Source: Macrobrachium rosenbergii
Lineage: Eukaryota > Arthropoda > Malacostraca > Decapoda > Palaemonidae
DNA: 64,000 nt
Assembly: GCF_040412425.1 (NCBI RefSeq)
Contig: NC_089766.1
Span: forward strand, 17,686,401-17,750,400
Reading direction: 5' to 3'
Positions 51,419 through 61,428 of the stretch are shown here, piece after piece. The translations under genes and the position numbers were made by a program. The notes beneath the pieces are model-generated. The model had not been told where the DNA came from and did not search any database. It saw only the letters and a program-made list of their open reading frames with translations. Numbering within the stretch: position 1 is the stretch's first letter; every line of letters begins with the position of its first letter.

Positions 51419-54400
51419 CTAGACTTCACATTTGCAAGTGCACAGAGCTGTGCAGGGAAGACCCAGCATAGCACTTGCACCTTGAGTTGACAGCCTGCTT
51501 TGCATCCACATTTGGTAAGCTGTTGGCAACTCTTGGCTAAGGGCGAGTTGGTTGTCCAGAGGACTTGCCATGCTTCACCAGACTTTGCCATCCCCACTCA
51601 GTTGGGTTCTCTGGCTGATTGGCTGACACTGGGTGGCCTGCCCCCACACACAACCAGCCTGGCAGTCAGCACCCTTGGTGTGTTGGAGGAGAGCTCCCCT
51701 GGTTGGTGGAATGGCCTCATATGCCCTTTGTTTTCTGGCAAACATATCAAGTCTAGCCTCATCCACAGTGCCAGCAGTGCTGGATCTTTCATACATAAGA
51801 ATGACAAACCTCTCCAGGACCTTCAGGTCACTCTTTCTCTTCCCACTCTGAGAGGGTAGTGACTCAGTTTGGAGAACACAGTGGAGGCCTCTGGAAAGAT
51901 GTTCCATGTCTGCCAGGCGGTCTTCTTGCCCTTTTCGGAAGGCTGACACTGTATCACAGCCTGTGAACGCATGGAAGAAGAGCATGCCATTCACCTTCTC
52001 CTGGCCCAGAGAGTTGCACATGTCATGCACAGCAATCCAGCGCAGGCTCTGGCCTTGGCCAAATGCCACCCTGTTAGCTTCTCTAGCCCTAGATTGTGGA
52101 GAGTGGAGAAAGCACTGACTGCAACGACAAGAACATCTGTGTCATTTGCTTTAACCGTGATGGTCTTGGCTCCATGTTCTGTGGCATATTTGGCATGGAG
52201 AAAGATGCGGGTGTCAGCTTCCTCATGAGAGCACTTTTCCAGTCCCTGAAGACTAGCCTCATGAGTGCTGAGGACAGCAGACCCTTTCGTGGCAATGACA
52301 ACATTTGTGGCAGACATCTGGGCAACTTTGTCTGCCAGGAACTGGAACAATTCTGTCTTGTTGGCATCGTGTCTTGAAATTGCGCCAGTTGGATGGAATT
52401 GTGTTCTTGTCTGTCACCTTGCGCCTTCCTCCTTGACCACGTTGGAGCCTGGTCTCAGCTTTGAGGCTGGATGTATTGTATACATCAAATACAAGATGTG
52501 AGGTCTTTCCTTTCTTTGGTGGCAAGGCATGGACCAAAGCTGATCCATCTACAATGAGGACATCAGTCTTTGGTTCTTTGTCTTCTAGTGTAACATGACT
52601 CTCCAGGACCGAGGTCAGCTGAGACTTCTGACATGTGTACAGCCTACCACCCTCACTAAGGGAAGCTGGGAATGTTTGATTCTCGTGCTGGAAGAATTCC
52701 TGCAGATCACATTCACGGCTCTGACAGGATATAAATAGCTTTGAGAAAAGCTGGCAATCCTCCTTCAAGTTTCTGCTTTGACTGTTCTACAGGAGCAGCT
52801 TCTTGCCTGAAGAAGTCAGTTCTGTTCTTCTTTATCGGCTCATAGAAGGAGACTGCATTGTTTGCCAAAGAGTCTGAAAACTTCTGAAATTTAGTGCGGC
52901 CTCTGTCAAGGTGTGTCTGTAGAAGTTCTGCTGAGCTGGGGTGGGCAATGTCTTTGTTGTCAATGGAATACAGATCCTGGCTCTCTTCCTGAAAAGGACT
53001 TCCCAAGTGTTGCAAAGCCAATGACAGCTTGCTGACTCTCTCCAAGAATGTCTTCTGCGCATGAGGTGTTTGTTCATGGTGTGTTGTCTGCTCATTTAGA
53101 CTCCTTACTTTGAACCTCTGTTTCGTATGCAGACACCAAGCGGATGATCTCTGGGCCAGCCACCATCCATCTTCTGAGTGCTGACGGATCTTCAGTCAGC
53201 CCAATGGCTCCGCCATCAGCCTTTATAAAGGCATTGGTCTGCTCATGAGCTTGGTCAAGAGCCATTGCTGAGAACTGGCGACTGGTCTTGTGCACAACAA
53301 AAGTTGCCAGCCTTGAACTCCTTGTGCAACTCTGGGTGTGAACTCTCTAGGGTAAGCATGTCCCTGAGGTGAATAGGCAGCCAACGAGCATAGTTTGTAT
53401 TATTGTTGGAAAAGAAGTAGGGTATCAGCTCATGCAATGCCTGGCAGTAGAGGACAAAATTGGCCTCACGGAAGGACCTGATCAGTAGGAATATCACAAG
53501 TTCCATAGACAACACCATGTGCCAGAAGTGGAACTGTGGACTCTGCTGTCTTCGAAGGTCACACCACTCCTCAAACTCTAATGCCTGCTCATTGTTGTTT
53601 GCTTTCTCAGCACAGTAGTCAGTGTATGCTGTCCTCAGGAGTTTGTACAAACTAGAGGCTGTAACCTGGTGCATCTGCCGTGTCCTGGTTACACTTGCAG
53701 CTGACAGGAAGGATTCTGCAGTTCCAGATGAAGCAACTCCTGCCTCCACCAGAGCTCCCTGTCCAACCACTGCCATGAAGAAGAGTACCAAGAGATGTCA
53801 TTGCTGCCATCTCAATGTGCAGACCACCAAACATTACCAGATACTTGTCTTCGCCATACTGATCAGGCCACTGCCACTGCACCTGCTTTGCTACGGCATA
53901 GATTGGCTGATCAGCTGTGATTATGGGTATCTGGCCAGGGTTCAGAAAATCAGTGACATCCTGCACTTTCTGCATCACGTGTTTGATCGTAGCAACAGAA
54001 TGAGCCTGATCACGCAGGAGAGGAAGCAATGAAGTTATGGTTACTTCAAATTCTGGGCTTCTCTTCATTGAAGCGTGATGAGCTGACCACGTCAGATTCA
54101 CTGCATCATCTATTTCCTGGGTGACTATGACCTTGTCTAGCCACTGATACTCCAGTGCAAGCTGTGGCCCCAAGATATCTGTGGGTGGCTTTGGTATTGC
54201 AGTGTTTGGTGGCACAGGGTTCTTTGTTTGAAAGGAAGCTGGTGAGATGTTTGTGAATGTGTCCGGCAATTCAGGCACCGACCTCACTTTCTCAGGTGCA
54301 AACTTTAGTTGCTGTCTTTCCTGTCCAGTGTTCTCCTTGGTGGGGTGCTGAAATATGGAGATGCTAGTTCCATGGAAGGAGGTAGTGGCAGTAGTTGCAG

Positions 54401-54620
54401 ATGGGTTGTGGTCGATGTTGTCCATCACTGCAGTGGTGAACAACCCTTTTCGCAGTACTGGGGGACAGACCACACCCTCCTCCACATATTTGCTAACTGT
54501 GGCATCTCCTAACTGTGCAGAGACCTCCAGTACTCTGTCATAAGAGATACTGAGGCCATACTGATGTAGCATTTCAACCAGGTTTCTCTGGTCTGGGGCT
54601 GTTAGAAAACATTTGGGACA
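51419..54620 (-). pseudogene. Multidomain gene: conserved N-module, FEN1/XPG-like nuclease, CXC-like tail (broken)
   Basis: I recognise the family from memory as a multicopy, uncharacterised protein in crustaceans, molluscs and cnidarians. Order on the minus strand: DNIDHNPSATTATTSFHGT (about 54375-54430); ITADQPIYAVAKQVQW and VMFGGLHIEMAAM (53800-53930); ALDQAHEQTNAFIKADGGA (about 53205-53260); LEEF/FFQHEN-type segment (near 52690); nuclease core VDGSALVHAL (52530-52560), LVFDVY with SLKAETR (about 52450-52495), SHEEADTRIFLHA (52200-52230), ANDTDVLVVAV (about 52120-52145), AFTGCDTVSAF (51935-51970); and a tail with CGCKAGC and CTALCTCKC ending at 51419. The frame begins just after a stop at 54621-54623, so the true N-terminus is missing or on another exon. 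At least seven frame changes occur, three of them single extra bases near GGG (~53770), TTTT (~53300) and AAA (~53090). About 25 residues seem to be missing between the first two acidic motifs compared with the family as I remember it. Confidence 0.8.
51935..52560 (-). other. FEN1/XPG-like (PIN-fold) nuclease core of the element gene
   Basis: Acidic residues appear in the FEN1 order. VDG matches D34 of human FEN1, VFD matches D86, E-A-D of HEEADTR matches E158-A-E160, D-T-D of NDTDVL matches D179-x-D181, and D of TGCD matches D233. Distances in the gene are about 22, 87, 26 and 60 residues, against 52, 72, 21 and 52 in FEN1. Only the first is clearly short, where this copy seems deleted. Basic SLKAETRLQRGQGGRR follows the second Asp, where FEN1 has LKSGELAKRSERR. 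The Gly-rich helix-hairpin part after the last Asp is degenerate here. Nuclease assignment is inference from motifs. Confidence 0.65.
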
Positions 54621-55070
54621 CTAAACTAAACTATACTACAACTACTAGTCTAAGACTACAGGATTAGTAAAGCTGGATTAGCTGGCACTGAACCCCATGC
54701 TGAGTTACACAGCAGTGATGTCACCAGTGTGCCCTGGTTGTGTGCAGACATACACTCTTTTACATTTATTAATTTTTCCTTCAAAATTGATGAGTTATTC
54801 GAAAGAGATGGCCTCATTAGGATCTAAAACCACTGAAACCAAGATCCATGCTTAAAACGATAATTGTTGAACGGGCATTATTTCTCATTATAATTATTGT
54901 TTCAAACCTTTTCTTGCAGCAAATATAGCCCCCATATTTAAAGGTAAACTGTACTGGAAGCTACAGAAACATAATATTCAGCAAGAAATAGTATGGAAGA
55001 GCTTTACCATATTGCCAGAAGCAAATACATGCCATTCTAGTGAAAAATTAGCCAAAATCTGTCGATTTGG

Positions 55071-55223
55071 CGCCATCTTGGAATTTGGCCGCCATATTAA
55101 ATTTTTTTGTGTTGGCCAGTGCCATTTTCTGATAGAGGGAACTTTAAAGAGCACTTGTGCAAAATTTCACTTGTTTCACTATCTGAACGATTCTTATGAA
55201 ATATGCAATTATCTGCTGCACTA
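55071..55223 (-). repeat. Right terminal inverted repeat
   Basis: Counterpart of 50784-50940. It has CGCCATCTTGG at 55071-55081 and GGCCGCCATATT at 55087-55098, the complements of AAGATGGCG and of an ATATGGCGGCC variant. Confidence 0.75.
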
Positions 55224-55426
55224 TAGTAAGATATTTGTATGTTACAGGGCAACACGCACACACAAAAAGAGGAAATTCTTTCTTCAGCAAGTACGTTAAT
55301 TATATAGCAGAGAACAGGATTTCTGTGACAGACATAGTAAACGAAATTTCACCATTCAATCTGAGTATTTGACAGAAAGAAAGCACTGAGACACTTTTTT
55401 ATGCGTATGGAACAATCAAGAGGAGA

Positions 55427-55645
55427 ATCGAGAATCACAAAATATACAATCAGAGAGAGAGAGAGGGGGCTGATTTTTTTAAGATATCTCAGATTTCGTT
55501 TCCTGGTTGGTGCAGTTACTAAAAATAAATCTGAGCCATCGAGAATCACAAAATATACAATCAGAGAGAGAGAGAGGGGGCTGATTGTTTTAAGATATCT
55601 CAGATTTCGTTTCCTGGGTGCAGTTACTAAAATAAATCTGAGCCA
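55427..55645. repeat. Two-copy ~107-bp direct repeat
   Basis: Two adjacent copies start with GAGAATCACAAAATATACAA, contain AGAGAGAGAGAGGGGGCTGA and end with AAATCTGAGCCAT. The second copy is slightly shorter (GGTTGGTGCAG versus GGGTGCAG). It forms the outer part of the left arm of the fold-back element. Confidence 0.9.
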
Positions 55646-55689
55646 TTTCCAAGATCTCTGGATATTTCGTCAACCTGTTTGTTCGTCTG

Positions 55690-56945
55690 TGCTTTTATGA
55701 ACAGGTGACATTTGGGAACAGGGGAAGAAGAACATCTCCAGCCCCTTTATATTTCTGTTCTTTTATGAACAGGTGACATTTAGGAACAGGGAAGATCTCC
55801 AGCCCCTTTATATTTCTGTTCTTTTATGAACAGGTGACATTTGGGAACAGGGAAGAAGAACATCTCCAGCCCCTTTATGTTTGTTCTTTTATGAGCAGGT
55901 GACATTTGGGAACAGGGAAGAAGAACAGCTCCAGCCCCTTTATATTTCTGTTCTTTTATGAACAGGTGACATTTGAGAACTGGGAAGAAGAACATCTCCA
56001 GCCCCTTTATGTTTGTTCTTTTATGGGCAGGTGACATTTGGGAACAGGGAAGAAGAACAGCTCCAGCCCCTTTATATTTCTATTCTTTTATGAACAGGTG
56101 ACATTTGGGAACAGGGAAGAAGAACAGCTCCAGCCCCTTTATATTTCTGTTCTTTTATGAACAGGTGACATTTGAGAACTGGGAAGAAGAACATCTCCAG
56201 CCCCTTTATGTTTGCTCTTTTATGAGCAGGTGACATTTGGGAACAGGGAAGAAGAACAGCTCCAGCCCCTTTATATTTCTATTCTTTTATGAACAGGTGA
56301 CATTTGGGAACAGGGAAGAAGAACATCTCCAGCCCCTTTATATTTCTGTTCTTTTATGAACAGGTGACATTTGGGAACAGGGAAGAAGAACATCCCAGTC
56401 CCTTTATATTTCTATTCTTTTATGAACAGGTGACATTTGGGAACAGGGAAGAAGAACATCTCCAGCCCCTTTATATTTCTATTCTTTTATGAACAGGTGA
56501 CATTTGGGAACAGGGAAGAAGAACAGCTCCAGCCCCTTTATATTTCTGTGCTTTTATGAACAGGTGACATTTGGGAACAGGGAAGAAGAACAGCTCCAGC
56601 CCCTTTATATTTCTGTGCTTTTATGAACAGGTGACATTTGGGAACAAGGAAGAAGAACATCCCAGCCCCTCTATATTTCTATTCTTTTTTGAACAGGTAA
56701 CATTTGAGAACAGGGAAGAAGAACATCCCAGCCCCTTTATATTTTTATTCTTTTATGAACAGGTGACATTTGGGAATAGGGAAGAACATCTCCAGCCCCT
56801 TTATATTTCTATTCTTTTATGAACAGGTGACATTTGGGAACAGGGAAGAAGAACGTCTCCAGCCCCTTTATATTTCTATTCTTTTATGAACAGGTGACAT
56901 TTGGGAACAGGGACGAAGCACATCTCCAGCCCTTTATATTTCTGG
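55690..56945 (+). repeat. 67-bp minisatellite, about 18 units
   Basis: The unit runs TTTTATGAACAGGTGACATT, TGGGAACAGGGAAGAAGAAC, ATCTCCAGCCCCTTTATATT, TCTATTC. Variants include 61- to 68-bp lengths, ATCTCCAG/AGCTCCAG/ATCCCAG and GAGAACTGG. In-frame peptides over it (EQVTFGNREEEH) are a repeat by-product. Period 67 is one more than a multiple of three. Confidence 0.97.
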
Positions 56946-57005
56946 TCGGCTTTCCTTGAAGTCATATGCTCTGCATATATATTTTATTTTCAGGACTTTA
57001 TATTT

Positions 57006-57660
57006 CACCCATGTAACCTGTACGGCATTTGAGGTCCTACAAATGCAAGGCTTGTCCACATATGGAGGGGACATTGTCATTTCCATATTTTAGCCGATTA
57101 TTTTTCATGAATAAGTAATATGAAGGTAGGAATATCCATTGTATCTAAGGTCTGTGGTCAATCTTTTTCATTTTATAGATACATCCGTAAATCTATTAAA
57201 ATGTCTCACTGGGGCCCCTTATGTGTATAGATATATATCTATAAAATATGTTTCCAGAATTTTTGGAAAGATGTAGTTAATCTTATTGTTACGTCAAATA
57301 TACAATGGGACTTATGCTGACTAAAGTTTTTGTCCTTTTGTATCACATTTGAAAGATCTATATTGGCCAGTGTCCTGTATATCATCTCTTTCCTTGTTAC
57401 TGCAATGGCTCATCGACGCATGTCTCCCTACAAATTATCAGGAAATCCCTATCTGACGTTCCTATGGGGGGGAAAAAAGCCATTCCTCGCCATTCTTTGC
57501 TTTGAGAATCGACTACTTTGAACCTTCATGTTTTCCCTGTCAAAATTAGGCAGTAATGGCGGGAAAAGAGTAGCGTATGTGTTGAAGCATTTATCACTGT
57601 TGAGGCTACATCTGTGTCTGCTCGGTTATTTCCCGCAACCCTGACTGTGATAAGACCGAG
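57006..57660. other. Centre of the fold-back element
   Basis: No gene recognised. The minus strand near 57590-57660 reads RVAGNNRADTDVAS, which faintly recalls the GNERAD signature of RNase H tails in LINEs, but only over a few residues. Confidence 0.35.
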
Positions 57661-57907
57661 GACCCCGTATGAAATATAGACTTGAAAATAAAATATATAT
57701 TCAGAGGACATGACGTCAAGGAAAGCCGGCCAAAAAATATAAAGGAGCTGGAGATGTTCTTCTTCCCTGTTCCCAAATGTCACCTGTTCATAAAAGGACA
57801 GACGACAGGGAAACAGGTTGTGAAAATACCCATTGATCTTGCATTTTTGCTTTGATTTATTTTAGTAACTGTATCTAAGAACGAGATCTGAGAATTTCAA
57901 AAACAAT

Positions 57908-57967
<60 letters not shown>

Positions 57968-57970
<3 letters not shown>

Positions 57971-58718
57971 GGTCTGAGTAAAGAACTGAAGTACTTTCCA
58001 TAAACGTTTTAATTTTAATAATGCTAATCTACATGTAGTAAATACTCGAGAAAAAGAGACACGTGGACGATGCTGAATGGTAAACTGATTCAGTATCTGG
58101 AATTTATTGGGATTTCATTCTCTGTCCTTGGGTAAACGATTATTTATACAGAACTCTCTCTTTGTCGCTGTATGATTTTACAGTTAAGTTTCAGAGTCAT
58201 TAATATGACAAAGCAATGGCTATTACACGAAAGGTAAGATATATATCGTCATAAGATTTCGCCTAAATGAACACTGTGATTCAAACTGATATTTTGAAAA
58301 GGCCTCCTCTGAGAGTCTGTTTTAGAATCGTCCCAAGCGAGGAGGAGGAAGAGCTGCTGAATGAGGCCCAGAAAGAAAATGGAAAGCGATAATATCCGTT
58401 TGTAAATTTCCTTTCATGACTTGGGAAAAAGCCAGGAAAATTTTCTGACTTCTTCCTTGAAGGGAAGTTATGATTGCTTTCTTCTCTGTCACTTACAGAA
58501 TCTTTAAATTGCAAATAAAATACTTCCTGTTATATTTGTCCAGAAATTTATATTTACAAAGTTTTGTCTCAACATCTTAGCTGCGACACTTTTGTCTCTC
58601 GTTCCTGTTATAAAAATGACGCATTGTACCGTCAGTAAATACCGTTACTAAATAGTCAAAGTGATATAATTGAGCACTGACAAAAGCACACATGTAGTAT
58701 ATGGATGTATTTTTATAA
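57968..58718. other. Non-coding stretch
   Basis: AT-rich, nothing recognised. Confidence 0.45.
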
Positions 58719-58823
<105 letters not shown>

Positions 58824-59162
58824 TAACTTTGCTCAGAAAAAGTGACCTTTGAAAGATAGGGTCAGCTGTTCTGAGGATCAGTTATTTATACACAATTTTG
58901 AAGTGTCATTTCGCATACCACAAGAAGTCAATGTTCTGGACAAATAGAAGCCCCTTGGTGACAAGACACGAGGATTTGGAAATGGGATTTCAGCAAAAGA
59001 ACCTTGAGAAGAAAGGTTGATCCGGTTAAAAATCCGGAAGAGAACAATCATAATGGAATGCGTGAGTATGTGTGTGACCAGGTACCTCGTGAATATCAGT
59101 TTGAACCCATTGCAAGAGGCGTGTCTTACCGTACTTTGACCTTGAATGATGTCAAAAAGCAA

Positions 59163-59440
59163 GTATAGCTTAGTTTTACCAGACCACTGAGCTGATTGAG
59201 GGGCTGGCCGAAGGATTAGACTTATTTTACGTGGCTAAGAACCAATTGGTCACTTAGCAACGGGACCTACAGCTTATTGTGAATCCGAAGACACATTATA
59301 GCGAGAAATGAATTTCATCACCAGAAATAGAAATTCCCTCTAACTCTTCATCAGCCATAATGGAATGGAATCGAACTCCGGCCCATCGAATGACGGTCTG
59401 AAGCTCAACCAACTCGGCCAACAAAGGGCTCGAGAGAGTG
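59163..59440 (-). repeat. tRNA-derived SINE, antisense copy
   Basis: Inverted relative of 44385-44660. In plus orientation it starts TTAGTTTTACCAGACCACTG at about 59170, contains TTATTTTACGTGGCTAAGAA, and ends with the complement of the B box (GGAATCGAACTCC, 59367-59379) and of the A-box region near 59415. No (TA)n is attached at this copy. Confidence 0.75.
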
Positions 59441-60148
59441 TTCATATGTGCGTTGGCAAAACCCATATAATACGTGTTCTTCATAGAATGAGTGGGACAA
59501 TGAAAACTGTATTTTGAGTGTGTGCTCGGGGTGACAGAGAAAAACACCCAGACTGAAACTGTCTCCAGAGGACAATGGTGAAGTGAGTACCGCTCACAAA
59601 CATTTTAATTTTTTCTTTCAGACGATTGAAAAGACGTTACCCTTGTGGCTGTGAAATCTTGTGTTTCTGCATTTTTTTTTTACATTTTCTGGTTTTTACT
59701 ATAACGCTTGTTCTTTTACAGGTATTCCTTCCTCCCTCCTTCACGTTCCTCTTCAAGGAAGGGAGTGGTGTGACATTTAATGATGAATTGACCTGAAAGT
59801 ATTCATTGACATTTTTATGATTTGAATGACAGATGAATTATTTTCTGCATTTCCTTAAATATTTGGGTGACTATGTTTTGGATCTTATTTCTGTAGAAGA
59901 ATTTCATAGTTAAGTTGAATCATTCGATTTCATTCTTCGTCATTCTTTGAAGTTATTTTCGTTATCTTTTTTTGTCAAAAATGTTTAGTTTTGTACCTAG
60001 CATCTCATTCCAGTAGTCCTTTGAATTTAGTTAGGGAGAGGAATAATTTATGATGTCGGCTCACGCTATCACACAATATCTCAGGAAAAGCGAGATACCA
60101 ACCTCTGTTCTTAAAACGGAGACTAAAATAAAGTATAAGCCTCAAAAA
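59441..60148. other. Non-coding stretch
   Basis: AT-rich, no gene recognised. Confidence 0.45.
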
Positions 60149-60288
<140 letters not shown>

Positions 60289-60349
60289 TTCAAGAGCTCA
60301 AAGACAAATAAATCCTATAATGCAGACCTGCCAGTCTCAGAATACAAAG

Positions 60350-60445
60350 GGAAAAGCGTTGTGGCATGAGGCTCGTTCTGGCAACACCCTTGCCTCTTTT
60401 TTTACTCGGCGGTTCTGGGTTCGATCCCGAAGTGAGGTATAAGTT
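60350..60445 (+). repeat. tRNA-like SINE head
   Basis: GTGGCATGAGGCTCG (A-box-like, about 60361) and GGGTTCGATCCCGAAG (a perfect B box, about 60418-60432) are spaced as in tRNA-derived promoters, but the rest does not fold into a clean cloverleaf. It is likely a SINE fragment downstream of the (TA)n. Confidence 0.5.
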
Positions 60446-61107
60446 TTAGTAGTCGTAATACTACAGTAATGATGTAATTCATACTCCAGCCATATGCAAC
60501 GATCATGATTTTGGTCCAGCATAAATAAGTCATTTACTCCAATGTGACTTTTTTTGGCATTCCGTTTAACTCCGTCTTTCTTTTCTCGTCTCCATAAAGA
60601 AACAACTATACAGTCCAACAGGGCTCGTTGATGTCACTACTTCAATATTGTCCGATGTCATTTCCGGCTCAATGAAGAGGTTTCGTCTCTGCCACGTCAG
60701 GCATGTCCCATTGCCTCATTTCAAGAGCAGTTTATTTCTGCGCCCCCCGCCCTCTCTCTTTATTGCATGATGACCACTACAAAGGAAAGCAAATTTATGT
60801 TTTCAGTGACTGAGGACATTCAGTAAATACAAAAATGGGGAAGTGGTTCTGTTTCAGATATTCCCTTCTCAAAGCACTGTTAATCCTATAGATTTTGTAG
60901 TTAAATAATTTTCTCTTATTTTGTAATCGTTAATCACTTAAATTACTTATACTGTGAATCGCGTGCCTAGAATGACTAGGGTGTTAGTGAGTACAGGAGG
61001 CACATGAAGTGAAAGTGTATCTGGATATTCTGGGTCCTTTCGTCAGGTCATGGGTGAGAAGTCCCGCACGATATAGGAAACAGTTTACATTTCTTGGGGT
61101 CTTATTT

Positions 61108-61247
<140 letters not shown>

Positions 61248-61368
61248 TCTATTTCAAGCGTACTTCATATATATATAGATTATCGATTTCTAGTTTTTTT
61301 TTTTATTTTTTTAGCAGAAAAAGGTTATGCAAACAACTAATGTTTACACGAAACATAAATATAGACAA

Positions 61369-61371
<3 letters not shown>

Positions 61372-61424
<53 letters not shown>
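61372..61424. repeat. (TC)n microsatellite
   Basis: About 26 dinucleotide units. Confidence 0.98.

Positions 61425-61428
<4 letters not shown>

Larger units (their letters stand above)
50784..55223 (-). mobile_element. Candidate novel TIR transposon carrying a FEN1-like nuclease gene
   Basis: The two ends are inverted copies. The outermost match is TAGTGCAGCAGAT at 50784-50796 and its complement at 55211-55223. A 23-bp perfect match follows at 50806-50828 and 55170-55192, then CTGGCCA, then CCAAGATGGCG near 50902 and 55081. TAG borders the element on both sides (50781-50783 and 55224-55226), a possible 3-bp target duplication, although short palindromic overlap makes this ambiguous. The only sizeable coding sequence inside is the broken minus-strand gene at 51419-54620. 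Boundaries and class are inferred from this single copy. Confidence 0.7.
55427..57967. mobile_element. Fold-back element with one expanded arm
   Basis: The left arm (55427 to about 57005) and right arm (about 57660-57967) are inverted copies. CTGATTGTTTTAAGATATCT in the left matches the complement of 57870-57908, CAGTTACTAAAATAAAT matches about 57855, ATGAACAGGTGACATTTGGG matches about 57773-57793, and GGCTTTCCTTGA with CATATATATTTTATTTTCA matches about 57690-57728. The right arm has one copy of the inner 67-bp unit and an expanded (TC)n at 57910-57967. The left arm has about 18 copies of the 67-bp unit and only a short GA run. The ~650-bp centre shows no recognisable gene. Confidence 0.75.

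Noticed and set aside
55211..55226. CACTA-type transposon ends
   Set aside because: The element starts TAGTG and ends CACTA, the reverse of the CACTA superfamily orientation, and no CACTA transposase is present.
56304..56822. Repetitive protein with EQVTFGNREEEH units
   Set aside because: By-product of the 67-bp minisatellite. Unit lengths vary and break the frame.
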